DNA from: Granulicella sp. L60
GTDB lineage: Bacteria; Acidobacteriota; Terriglobia; Terriglobales; Acidobacteriaceae
Length of the DNA: 64,000 bases
Assembly: GCF_009765825.1 (NCBI RefSeq)
Contig: NZ_LMUR01000010.1
Span: 437,288-501,287, forward strand
Direction of reading: 5' to 3'
Of this stretch, positions 27,691 to 36,591 are shown piece by piece. The notes beneath the pieces were generated by a model that saw only the letters and a program-made list of their open reading frames with translations, did no database searches and was not told the DNA's origin. Position numbers and translations under genes: made by a program. Numbering within the stretch: position 1 is the first letter of the stretch; each line of letters starts with the position of its first letter.

Positions 27691-29391
27691 TTATTTCAGT
27701 TTGTACGGAACGTAAACAGGTTCCCAAATATTTGTCTCGAGTTCACGTCTCAATGCATTCTCGTCCGCGACCTGTGCCTGTCCATCCTTAATTGCTTGTC
27801 TTCCCACGGCCTCTCCTATGAGGCGACCAATCCTCCGCGCATCGGCAATTGGCGGCAGCAGGCCTGCGTGCCTGTCCTTCTGAGTAGGCAGCTGGCGAAC
27901 CAATTCCTCAGCAGCGGCCTTTACCATCGTGTCAGTCACACGCTTCGCTTTTGATGCAATGATTCCAAGAGCCAGTCCAGGGAAGATGTACGAATTATTT
28001 GTTTGAGTAACGGGAATTTTTTTTCCGCCGACGTTGACCGGCTGAAACGGACTGCCAGTCCCGACTAGCGCCCTTCCTTCAGTCCAATCTATCAAGTCTT
28101 GGGCTGTGGCTTCGCTCCGCGAGGTGGGGTTAGAAAGCGGGAAGATGATGGGACGATCCGAATACTTTGCCATCTCCTTGACCACTTGTTCATCAAAGGC
28201 TCCTGTCTGGCCAGAGACCCCGATGAGCACGGATGGCTTTGCGTTGCGAACCACATCGAGCAGAGTGATCTCTCCATTGGGCTGCTTCCATCCCCGCACC
28301 TCCTGCTCTTTACGCGCATAGGGTAGCTGCTCCGGGCGTACATCTTTACCCTCTTCTGTCACGAGGCCGTAGCGATCGATTGCATAGAAGCGATTGCGTG
28401 CTTGCTCTTCTGTGAGGCCTTTATCCTGCAGAAACTTCGTCAATAGGTCAGCAATACCGATACCCGCGCTTCCGAAGCCGACCATCGCAATCTTTTGCTG
28501 CTCGAGTGGAACGCCAGTTACATTGATGGCCGAGAGCAATGTTGAAGTAGCTACAGCTGCCGTGCCCTGAATGTCATCATTGAAGGTGCATAGCTGGTCT
28601 CTGTAGCGGGCTAGAAGCCGCGCAGCGTTAGAGCCTGCAAAATCCTCCCACTGCAAAAGGACATGTGGCCAGCGCTTCTTCACGCTTTGCACAAAGACGT
28701 CGACGAAATCATCGTAGGCCTGGCCGCGGATCCGGTGATTCCTCCATCCGATGTAGAGCGGGTTCTTCAGCCGGTCTTCGTTATCCGTTCCAACATCGAG
28801 CAGAATCGGAAGACAGTTCTCCGGATGAATTCCGCCAAGTGCAGTGTAAAGAGCCATCTTCCCGATAGGGATTCCCATCCCTCCTGCACCTTGATCTCCC
28901 AGTCCCAGGATTCGTTCCCCATCACTGACGACGATGCATTTCACATCGTCATACCTTGAATGACTCAGTATCTGGTCGATGCGCTCCTTATTCGGATAAC
29001 TGAGAAACAAGCCGCGAGGCTTTCTCCATATCTCACTGAAGCGCTGACAGCCTTCACCCACAGTTGGTGTGTAGACCAGAGGGAGCATCTCCTCGATATT
29101 TCGAGCAAGAAGCGCATAAAATACTGTCTCGTTCGTGTCTTGCAGGTCTCGAAGAAAGCTGTATTTACTGAAGGAATTCGGCTGAGCTTGCAGAGCTTCG
29201 AGGCGGCGCTTAATCTGTTCATCGAGACTTCCCACATGCGGTGGCAATAGCCCGTGTAGGTCAAATACATCGCGCTCGTGATCGGTGAACGCGGTTCCTT
29301 TGTTAAGACGCGGGGAATTGACCAGGTCAAATCCAGAAAGAGAGATCCGAAGGCTCTTTTCATCAGTTGGTGATTGCAATTGATCGTTCAT
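27691..29391 (-). CDS. NAD-type malic enzyme
   Basis: This 566-residue oxidoreductase decarboxylates malate to pyruvate and CO2. The large-subunit form is shown by the N-terminal malic domain (YTPTVGEGCQ, about 106-115), by GLGDQGAGGMGIPIGK, and by the metal-binding region EDFAGSNAARLL to FNDDIQGTAAV (about 245-280), then a Rossmann domain (VGFGSAGIGIADLL). This is the SfcA/MaeA-like architecture of about 560 residues rather than the shorter MaeB fusion. The start has GGAGGGA upstream. It is first in the minus-strand cluster. NAD against NADP preference cannot be settled by eye. Confidence 0.92.
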   Translation of the reverse strand: MNDQLQSPTDEKSLRISLSGFDLVNSPRLNKGTAFTDHERDVFDLHGLLPPHVGSLDEQIKRRLEALQAQPNSFSKYSFLRDLQDTNETVFYALLARNIEEMLPLVYTPTVGEGCQRFSEIWRKPRGLFLSYPNKERIDQILSHSRYDDVKCIVVSDGERILGLGDQGAGGMGIPIGKMALYTALGGIHPENCLPILLDVGTDNEDRLKNPLYIGWRNHRIRGQAYDDFVDVFVQSVKKRWPHVLLQWEDFAGSNAARLLARYRDQLCTFNDDIQGTAAVATSTLLSAINVTGVPLEQQKIAMVGFGSAGIGIADLLTKFLQDKGLTEEQARNRFYAIDRYGLVTEEGKDVRPEQLPYARKEQEVRGWKQPNGEITLLDVVRNAKPSVLIGVSGQTGAFDEQVVKEMAKYSDRPIIFPLSNPTSRSEATAQDLIDWTEGRALVGTGSPFQPVNVGGKKIPVTQTNNSYIFPGLALGIIASKAKRVTDTMVKAAAEELVRQLPTQKDRHAGLLPPIADARRIGRLIGEAVGRQAIKDGQAQVADENALRRELETNIWEPVYVPYKLK

Positions 29392-30127
29392 TTCGTCCCT
29401 CCGAGATTTGGGTTAGATTGTCAGCGCATAAGCTTCGCCTGGCAAGGTCGATCACTTTATCACCACGTCCGCAGCACCTCGCGAGAAGCGACGTGAACGT
29501 CCTGCGGAACGTGCTGTAAGTCCGTAGAACAACGCCATCAAAATCCATCGACATCGATGACAGTCTAAGCAAAAGCTTGCGAAGCTTCTTTAAGCAGATT
29601 TGTGTCCGACGCCGGAGGTTACATCTAGAAAAGTGACGGTGCCCGTAGTCATGGATCCTCTATTCAATAGGGTCGCCGTTAAGCTGCCACTACCTGTGAC
29701 GACCAGTGATGCGCCAGAGAGAATGCATCGCGGTGTAGCCAGCATCGACACAGTCCGAGAGAAGGACGGCATTGCAGAGTTATCTCGACAGCTTGGAGAA
29801 ACAGAAATAGAACTGGAGGCGAAGATCGATCAATCTGCCCTGAAATCTGCACTCGATTACCGTGTAGAGCTGTGAGAGACGTGTCAGTTACCAAAATCAA
29901 TGTGACGCGATTGACCAGTTTGGATGGCCTGTTTTCCTGCATCGGCCGATAGATAAAAGAAACAAACCACACGAGTGCGGCTGCCGCTGGATGGCGCGCA
30001 CGTCCCGCCAAGTGTATCCGGAATGATATCACTGAAATGGTGCTCTTTCCCTTATCGCGGGTAAGGCAGATTTCTCATCGTTTGGGCGAAGCGATCTCTT
30101 TACTCGGGGCTTGGTAAGCTTATTTGA
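29392..30127. other. Intergenic region between malic enzyme and GH28 genes
   Basis: No convincing intact gene is seen. It contains a palindromic GACGTGAACGTC (29490-29501) on the malic-enzyme side, an Ig-like relic on the minus strand (listed separately), and a TGATATCA half-site-like sequence (30024-30031) before the GH28 gene. Confidence 0.4.
29590..29772 (-). pseudogene. Possible relic of a bacterial Ig-like repeat
   Basis: The minus strand encodes a short stretch with GSLTATLLNRGS and TTGTVTFLDVTSG. This resembles the 'sLtATv..GTVTFxDG' pattern of bacterial Ig-like repeats in large secreted acidobacterial proteins. There is no signal peptide and no plausible start, and the frame closes after about 60 codons. 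I read it as a possible fragment of a lost gene; the match is short. Confidence 0.25.
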
Positions 30128-31759
30128 ATGAATGACCAGCGCCGTAGCATGCTCAAAATCGTGCCTTTCGCCCTTGCGGGCCTCGCCACCAAGCCTGTCT
30201 TTGCTCAGAGCGACTCGACCACCCCTGTGACGACTCCCTTGTTCTTCGATGTGCGTGTTTATGGAGCGACCGGATCGGGCAGAACTTTAGATTCCGCGGG
30301 CATCAATGCAGCGATTGACGCTGCAGCGGGTGCTGGTGGGGGAACGGTCGTGGTTCCAGCTGGGACCTATCTATGTTTTTCCATACGCCTTCGCAGCCAA
30401 GTGCACCTCTATCTTTCGCAGGGCGCGACGATCCTTGCCGCCTCCTCTCCGTTGCCAGGTCAGACGACAGGTGAAATGGGAGGGAAGTACGATGCCGCAG
30501 AGCCGAAGACCGCATACGACACCTATCAGGATTACGGTCACAATCACTGGCACAATTCACTAATTTGGGGAGAGGATCTCCATAACGTTGGAATTAGCGG
30601 TCCGGGGCTTATCTACGGTAAGGGGCTTTCGTTCGGCGGTTGGATCAAGGGTGAGCGCCGTGGCGACTACCCGATCTACGACGCAGAACAACCGGGCGTT
30701 GGTAACAAAGCCATCGCATTGAAGAACTGCCGCAACGTCATTTTTCGGGATTTCAGTATTCTCAAAGGCGGACACTTCGGCCTGTTACTTACAGGGGTGG
30801 ACAATCTAACGATCGACAACCTCACGATCGACACGGATCGCGACGGAATAGATCTCGATTGTTGCAAGAACGTTCACGTCTCGAATTGTACTGTGAACTC
30901 GCCCTGGGATGACGGAATCTGCCCCAAATCGAGCTATGCGCTTGGTTATGCGCGAGCAACTGAGAATGTCACCATCACAGGATGCACTGTCACCGGCTAC
31001 TACCAATTAGGCACTGTACTCGACGGTAGCTATAAGAATTTCCCGGCAGGCGAAAACATCTACCGGACCGGACGCATTAAATGCGGGACCGAATCGAATG
31101 GTGGGTTTAGGAACATTACCATTACCAACTGCGTCTTCGAAGGTTGCAACAGCCTCTCGCTTGAGAGTGAAGATGGAGCCTTGTGCGAAGACATTACCAT
31201 CTCCAACATCAGCATGCGCAATCTTATCTACGGGCCATTATTCTTTCGGCTCGGTGCGCGCCTACGTGGACCGAAAGATTCGACCAGAGTAGGCGCCCTA
31301 CGCCGCATTTTGGTCTCCAACATCGTGTCCTATAATTCGGATGCAAACATCGGCAACATCCTCTCCGGGATTCCAGGTTATCCAATCGAAGACATCAAGA
31401 TCGCAAATTTCTACATGCAGCACAAGGGAGGCATGAGTACAGAACAAGCAAAGATCGTTCCACCTGAAGATGCCGACAAGTACCCTGACCCCGGCGTATT
31501 CGGTCCGATGCCTGCACAAGGGTTTTTCCTGCGACACTTGCGCCATCTTGAGATGAGTCACGTGGAGATCGCTCCTATGGCAAAGGATGGGCGGCCCTCG
31601 TTCGTTCTCGACGATGTAGAACGTGCGGACTTTTTAGCGATTACTGCTCCGACTTCCCCGGATGCTTTCGCATTCCGTCACGCTAGAGACATTCGGGTCA
31701 GCCTGAGCCGTGCTGCCAAGGACGCAATCCTCGACACGGCTGTGAATCAAACACTGTAG
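30128..31759 (+). CDS. GH28-family glycoside hydrolase (polygalacturonase-like), Tat-exported
   Basis: This 543-residue protein is a right-handed beta-helix. The N terminus QRRSMLKIVPFALAG fits a twin-arginine signal, cut near VFAQS. The opening FFDVRVYGATGSGRTLDSAGINAAIDAA is the pectate-lyase/GH28 start segment. Central motifs DTDRDGIDLDCCKNV (about 237-250) and SPWDDGICPKSS (about 260-270) correspond to the catalytic aspartates of GH28 (NTDG, DD). Members hydrolyse galacturonic or rhamnogalacturonic linkages, though many large secreted ones act on other glycans. No strong ribosome site precedes the ATG. It is alone on its strand between the malic enzyme cluster and a convergent glycosidase gene. 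Confidence 0.85.
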   Translation: MNDQRRSMLKIVPFALAGLATKPVFAQSDSTTPVTTPLFFDVRVYGATGSGRTLDSAGINAAIDAAAGAGGGTVVVPAGTYLCFSIRLRSQVHLYLSQGATILAASSPLPGQTTGEMGGKYDAAEPKTAYDTYQDYGHNHWHNSLIWGEDLHNVGISGPGLIYGKGLSFGGWIKGERRGDYPIYDAEQPGVGNKAIALKNCRNVIFRDFSILKGGHFGLLLTGVDNLTIDNLTIDTDRDGIDLDCCKNVHVSNCTVNSPWDDGICPKSSYALGYARATENVTITGCTVTGYYQLGTVLDGSYKNFPAGENIYRTGRIKCGTESNGGFRNITITNCVFEGCNSLSLESEDGALCEDITISNISMRNLIYGPLFFRLGARLRGPKDSTRVGALRRILVSNIVSYNSDANIGNILSGIPGYPIEDIKIANFYMQHKGGMSTEQAKIVPPEDADKYPDPGVFGPMPAQGFFLRHLRHLEMSHVEIAPMAKDGRPSFVLDDVERADFLAITAPTSPDAFAFRHARDIRVSLSRAAKDAILDTAVNQTL

Positions 31760-31998
31760 TCGTGGATCTCTTAGCCATTTCCGGTTGCTATGGGTTAAAT
31801 ATGCACATGTTCCTCACGGCAGTTGAACACAATTATGAAGACTCGGCCGTAACAAACTTTCGCAGAGCTCCAAAAGTTCAATAACAGAATATGGACGAGT
31901 CGCCGAGGGAATGCGAATTGAGCGTGCCGAGTTGTGAACATTCATCACCGCCCAGAGTGTAGGAAGCAGCCATCCAGTCATGCGTGTCCCCCAATCGG

Positions 31999-34900
31999 TT
32001 ACTCCCGATTCCAGTGATAGTTCGCGAGCATCCGGCCGTCTTTGCTGATCAGCACAATGGCAGCGTGTCCCGGCGATAGTGGGCTCGAAAACTCTTTCTT
32101 GCTGCGCCCGTCGCGGAAGGTCACCGTCTGTTGCTTTGTCTCCGAGGTCACCACGTAAAGCGTGGCGTCTGGATAAGTCGTGGCGCAGATGAGAATTCCC
32201 GGATCTACCTGTGACGTCGTATAGGCAGAACTCACTCCCGCCTCCTGCATCGCATACCGGTAGACCCGGCCTAACGCCTGCAGATCGTCGCTCATCTCCA
32301 GCGGCAGCGCGGCAAAAAAAATGTGTCCCTGCCCCAGAGATATCTCCTCCCATTGTTTGCCGTCTGTCATCTTTGCGGTCGAGAGTACCGTTGTCTTCTT
32401 CTCCCCGAACAGGAAGAGGTCATCGCCTCCGGGCCACACCATGTGCTCGTGACGAATGTTCAGTGCCTCCGTGGTGTACGGCAGGCCCACCTTGTTCTGC
32501 CTTCCCGTGGAATGCAGATGTGCATCTCCGTCAAATGGTCCAGTCACCAACAGCGTCGCGCCAGCTCTCACCCTCTGTTCGATGGCCTGCCATGCAGTTT
32601 CGGTCAATCCCATTGGCGAAGGAAGCAGGATCAACTTCGGTGTTCCAAGTAGATCGATCTGGTACTCGCCGACAGCGTAAGCCTCGCCCCTCGCATACTG
32701 GTAGAGAGCGCGGACGGCATTCTGCTGCGCGCTGAGCGCATATCCATTGAGTGTTGACATCTGTAGCGACTGAGGCAGCACTATCGCAACCTGCGGTGCC
32801 ACAAAGCCAGTCGCATACGGAGCCGCAGCCTGGGCAAATCGCCCGAGATCGCGCATCATGTTCTCCCACAACTTCGCGGACCCATCGCTGCGCTGCATAC
32901 CAAAGTCCACCTCGCGCGCCCAGTCCCACTGCATGGCACCACTACTGCCGGCCGCAAATCCCAGGGCCCATTTTCGCTCTGTCAGGCCCAGGCCCGTAAG
33001 TTCGTCGTAACGCCACGCTCCATCCGGCGCCCACACCGGTTGGTAGCCTGTCTCGCCTGTGATGTTGGGCATGCCCGGACGCTTGGCAGCCACCGAGTCC
33101 CACAGCAGCGCATCATCCTGCCAATAAGTATGGTTTGTCGTGAATGAAACTCCTGCCTCGCCATAAAACTGGTTCAAGACGCGGTCCGTCACGCCACCTT
33201 CATCCTGACCCACATTAACGAGCTGCGTGCTGCCGGTAGCGCGGATCGTCGACACCATCGTTCGCACCCAGCCGGAGAACATATCCTGTGCAAAGAGGTT
33301 ATAGTCCAGTGCACGCACCTGCATCGCATTCCCATAGCGCGTGTAGTTCAGGTCTGTAATGGATGGCAGCGGAACAGCATCCATGCTTCCAAGTTGCTCC
33401 GGCGTGACCGACCACGCGTCGGCGAGAGCGGACAGTGAGTTGTAGTGCTGTCGAAGCCATACGTGCCACGCTGCAACCTCAGCGGGGTCGGCGTTGGGAT
33501 AGTTGCCTTTGAAGATCTGCCGTGGGTTCGAGAAGCTCGGTTCGTTGATCAGGTCCCAACACAGCCAGGGAACTTTCTTGAACCGTTCCACGACCGAACG
33601 AACGTAGGCCTGCTCCGCGCGAATCGCATCATCATCCAGGTAGGGATTCGGTAAAGGTGCAGTTCCTTCAGCCTGCCGAATATTGCCCGACTTCGGCGAG
33701 AAGGCGAAAAAGGTAAAGTTGATCGCGATATGATGTCGGTGAGCTGACAGCAGAAAAGCCTCCAGATTACGCATAAAGCGCTCGTTCGCGCCGGCAAGAT
33801 CCCCATCGATAAAGCGGGCGTTTGGCATCCAAACGCCCGTACGTACAAAGCTCACCCCATGGCTCTCCATCTCGGTGAAGTCTTTCTCCCAGATCGCCGC
33901 GTTTCTCGGACTCGAAAAGTCCCAGCCATTCTCCTCCGTCGTAAAGTAGTTTGTTCCGACTGGAAAGAAGGGAACTCCATTCTTGGTGATGTAATCCGCG
34001 TGCACTCCCAGCTCAGGGCCGTCATGCAAAGCCTCAGGCGCGGAGACCCAGAAGCCATTCCGATAAAATTCGCGAGGTTCGCCATGCTGGCTATACGCCG
34101 CGGTCACTTGATAGAACCCTGGCACGAGGGGTTTGTGGAAGGGAATCGCAATCTCTGCGCTATCGCTTGCCGGCGCTTTGAGCGTCGCCGAATCAACGAC
34201 GTTCTCTCCGAAGAGGAGCTTGACCTTAACCTCGCCCTCCGACACGTTTGATACTTGCCGATGTTGGACATGCACGCTCAGCTGCGGGCTCTCCGCTGGC
34301 CTCAGTACCGAAAACAGGGTCTCCACCGAGAACACCGTGGCACCCTGGTGCGCATACAAGGCCGCCCTGCGAATCAGCGAGGTGCCATCGCCGCTCGCCC
34401 AGTAGCCAGGCATGGGATCAAAGTCGAGCGCAACAAAGCGCCCGCCAGCCATGCTCGTTCCATTGTGGTCCGCGACGATTACGGGTGCTGCTACCAGTAG
34501 CCCGCTCGAATCGCTCATATAGCCAAGACCGTTCAATCGGCCTTCCACTGTAAAGAAATGCTTACCCCTCACTTTAGGCGCGGAACCGCTTTCATACCCC
34601 GGTTTCCAGAGAAAGGATGCATCCGGTGGCACCGGCACCTCGTAGGTGTGCCTCATTCCCAGCACTTTCGCATAACTGTCCTGTGGCCTTTCGGGCTGGT
34701 AGCTGCCATGGTTCAAACTCACTGGCACACGCAACGGCTGTCCGCCAAGAATCAGCAGGTTCCCTCCCGCATCCAAATAGCGCTCAATACTCTTCCATGC
34801 ATCGGTCGAAATTGCTGAACCGTACGGCAGCACAAGTAGCTCCGCATCCTTCAGCGTCGCATCATCGTTCAATTTTGCTACGTCGGCGAACACCGGATTC

Positions 34901-35049
34901 AATCCGTCCAGGGCTCGACTCAACGTCGCCTGTTCGATCGGCTCGCTCTCCAATGTGGGAAACCCTGGCTGCCAAAATACAATGGTCTTCGCGAATGACA
35001 CGACAGGAACGAACACAAGAAAGGCTATGATGCTGCGCAACGCGGACAT
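31999..35049 (-). CDS. Large secreted glycoside hydrolase, GH5/GH42-like (clan A)
   Basis: This 1016-residue secreted enzyme has a signal peptide cut near SFAKT and GAGGTC before the ATG. An N-terminal domain of about 330 residues resembles a glutamine-amidotransferase-like or beta-sandwich module (VLPYGSAISTDAWKSIERYL). The barrel starts with FPVGTNYFTTEENGWDF. The WDLINEPSF motif supplies the probable acid/base Glu (E503), and ITGETGYQP a probable nucleophile (E666). Beyond about 740 a second flavodoxin-like region (LLGTPKLILLPSPMGL) is like the trimerisation domain of GH42 beta-galactosidases. The exact family and substrate are uncertain; beta-galactosidase or beta-mannanase activity is possible. 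It runs divergently from the LacI gene, with a candidate LacI operator at 35180. Confidence 0.75.
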   Translation of the reverse strand: MSALRSIIAFLVFVPVVSFAKTIVFWQPGFPTLESEPIEQATLSRALDGLNPVFADVAKLNDDATLKDAELLVLPYGSAISTDAWKSIERYLDAGGNLLILGGQPLRVPVSLNHGSYQPERPQDSYAKVLGMRHTYEVPVPPDASFLWKPGYESGSAPKVRGKHFFTVEGRLNGLGYMSDSSGLLVAAPVIVADHNGTSMAGGRFVALDFDPMPGYWASGDGTSLIRRAALYAHQGATVFSVETLFSVLRPAESPQLSVHVQHRQVSNVSEGEVKVKLLFGENVVDSATLKAPASDSAEIAIPFHKPLVPGFYQVTAAYSQHGEPREFYRNGFWVSAPEALHDGPELGVHADYITKNGVPFFPVGTNYFTTEENGWDFSSPRNAAIWEKDFTEMESHGVSFVRTGVWMPNARFIDGDLAGANERFMRNLEAFLLSAHRHHIAINFTFFAFSPKSGNIRQAEGTAPLPNPYLDDDAIRAEQAYVRSVVERFKKVPWLCWDLINEPSFSNPRQIFKGNYPNADPAEVAAWHVWLRQHYNSLSALADAWSVTPEQLGSMDAVPLPSITDLNYTRYGNAMQVRALDYNLFAQDMFSGWVRTMVSTIRATGSTQLVNVGQDEGGVTDRVLNQFYGEAGVSFTTNHTYWQDDALLWDSVAAKRPGMPNITGETGYQPVWAPDGAWRYDELTGLGLTERKWALGFAAGSSGAMQWDWAREVDFGMQRSDGSAKLWENMMRDLGRFAQAAAPYATGFVAPQVAIVLPQSLQMSTLNGYALSAQQNAVRALYQYARGEAYAVGEYQIDLLGTPKLILLPSPMGLTETAWQAIEQRVRAGATLLVTGPFDGDAHLHSTGRQNKVGLPYTTEALNIRHEHMVWPGGDDLFLFGEKKTTVLSTAKMTDGKQWEEISLGQGHIFFAALPLEMSDDLQALGRVYRYAMQEAGVSSAYTTSQVDPGILICATTYPDATLYVVTSETKQQTVTFRDGRSKKEFSSPLSPGHAAIVLISKDGRMLANYHWNRE

Positions 35050-35438
35050 AAGACCTCGTAAACACCGTAAGAGAAGAAACAGCTTTGCCTGACTCGCACT
35101 GGAGGTGGTTCGACCTCTTGTACGACCGGAAAAGCACGAACCGTTGTAACACGGTCTTCTAATCGGAATCTACATAATTTGATATCGTTATCACACCCTA
35201 AATCTGAGATGAATTGGCCTGCCTTCGCACTTGCTGAAGTCAATCCTAAAGACTTCCTTTTCAGCTATCCTGGAGTGCGTTTTCTAGAGTATGCTCAAAT
35301 GTTCGAAGGAGCCCGTCGCTTCGGACCCCGTTAGATCAATCGTTTAATGAGGAGTTTTCGTAACTTTGGACACGGCTAGTTTAGGACCGAGCCGGTTAGC
35401 CCGTTACTCTGAACTCCGCAACTGTTAGGAAGGTTCGT
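35050..35438. other. Divergent intergenic region between the GH5/GH42-like and LacI genes
   Basis: No gene is seen. It holds the candidate LacI operator at 35180-35193. I could not find a convincing -10/-35 pair in either direction. Confidence 0.45.
35180..35193. promoter_or_regulatory. Candidate LacI-family operator, site 1
   Basis: TGATATCGTTATCA: a pseudo-palindrome with central CG, 131 bases upstream of the GH5/GH42-like gene and 246 upstream of the LacI gene. Its exact reverse complement is site 4 at 48436. Confidence 0.65.
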
Positions 35439-36485
35439 TTGCTGCCACGCAAAGCAAGGATGAGCGACGTCGCAGAGTTGGCCGGGGTGGCCACCATGAC
35501 TGTCTCACGCGTTCTCAACGACAGCGCCCCAGTCAACGAAGAGACCAGGGACCGCGTCCATCAGGCGATCCAGCAGCTTAACTACCACCCCAATCCTGTA
35601 GCGCGTGCGCTCCGCCAGGCCAAGTCGAAGTCCATAGGTATCATCGTCCCCAATTTCTACGATCCGTTCTTCGCCAACTGCGCGCACGCCATCAGTCTCG
35701 TCGCGAAGAAGTATCAGTACAGCGTCAACGTCACCACCTCGGATGAAGACGCCGGTATGGAGTTCATCGAAGCCAACCTCATGGTTTTGAATCACGTCGA
35801 AGGTCTCGCCGTCATTCCCGCCTCCATAGGCAAGTCTCGCTTTGACCGCCCGGAGTTCTATTCGACCCACATCGTCATGCTCGATCGCCCTGTCAAAGGG
35901 CATCGCTTCAACAGCGTGCTGGTAGAAAATCAAAAAGGTGCGACGACCGCCGTCAAACATCTCATCGAACACGGCCACAAGCGAATCGACTACTTAGGCC
36001 TCTCCGAAAAGCTTTATACACTCACCGAGCGATACGAAGGCTACTCTAAGGCCATGCGGGAGGCTGGACTCACCCCCAGCCAGCACTTCGTCTGCAGCAC
36101 CCTGGAAGAGACCTTCGCTCTCATCCAGAAGGCGCTCACTGGGCGCAGGCCTCCCACTGCTTTTTTCATGGGGAACAACCTCGTCATGCGTAATGCACTG
36201 CATGCACTGTCCCGTCTCAACGTCAGCGTGCCCGACGACGTGGCCATCATAGGTTTTGACGACTTCGAAATGGCAGACATCTTCAATCCAGCAGTCACCG
36301 TCGTACGCCAGCCCTCGCTCGAGCTGGGTCGAGTCGCAGCGGAGCTTCTCTTTGCGAGGTTCGAACAAAAAGACGTCTCTCTCTCTGGCCAGCAGATTAT
36401 TCTTCCGGTTGAACTGATCATCCGGGAGTCCTGCGGCTGTACTGCTCGAAAGGTGTTGAAGTCCTTCAACTCGAAGCGGGCATAA
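35439..36485 (+). CDS. LacI-family transcriptional regulator
   Basis: This 348-residue repressor has an N-terminal helix-turn-helix and hinge (SDVAELAGVATMTVSRVLND to NYHPNPVARALR) and then a periplasmic-binding-protein-like sugar domain (SIGIIVPNFYDPFF; AIIGFDDFEMADIFNPAVTVVRQP). The hinge helix is of the operator-kinking LacI type, which prefers operators with a central CG. TTG at 35439 is preferred as start because AGGAAGG lies six bases upstream; the ATG at 35460 would cut into the first helix. The gene lies between two large glycosidase genes, and the same CG-centred 14-mer occurs near both. A short CGC-containing tail (ESCGCTARKV) ends the protein. The effector is unknown. Confidence 0.92.
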   Translation: MLPRKARMSDVAELAGVATMTVSRVLNDSAPVNEETRDRVHQAIQQLNYHPNPVARALRQAKSKSIGIIVPNFYDPFFANCAHAISLVAKKYQYSVNVTTSDEDAGMEFIEANLMVLNHVEGLAVIPASIGKSRFDRPEFYSTHIVMLDRPVKGHRFNSVLVENQKGATTAVKHLIEHGHKRIDYLGLSEKLYTLTERYEGYSKAMREAGLTPSQHFVCSTLEETFALIQKALTGRRPPTAFFMGNNLVMRNALHALSRLNVSVPDDVAIIGFDDFEMADIFNPAVTVVRQPSLELGRVAAELLFARFEQKDVSLSGQQIILPVELIIRESCGCTARKVLKSFNSKRA

Positions 36486-36554
36486 TCCCAGTCTTCATCC
36501 TTCCATCGTTCGCCATAGGAACGGACGCGGCATTATGCCCCTTGTCTTTTGTCA

Positions 36555-36568
36555 TGATATCGTTATCG
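36555..36568. promoter_or_regulatory. Candidate LacI-family operator, site 2
   Basis: TGATATCGTTATCG, 13 of 14 identical to site 1, lying 24 bases before the ATG of the LamG-GH2 gene. Its position argues against the longer reading from 36535, which would translate the operator. Confidence 0.65.
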
Positions 36569-36591
36569 CGGTTCAAGGAGAAAGCTCGTCC

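Noticed and set aside
29600..29875. A 91-codon plus-strand frame in the gap before the GH28 gene
   Set aside because: No ribosome site, no family pattern, and it overlaps the better-looking Ig-like relic on the other strand.
30024..30031. TGATATCA before the GH28 gene as a fifth LacI site
   Set aside because: Only half of the 14-mer matches and the central CG is missing.
36535..36591. Longer N terminus for the LamG-GH2 protein
   Set aside because: It would place operator site 2 inside the coding region and displace the signal peptide; AAGGAG supports 36592.
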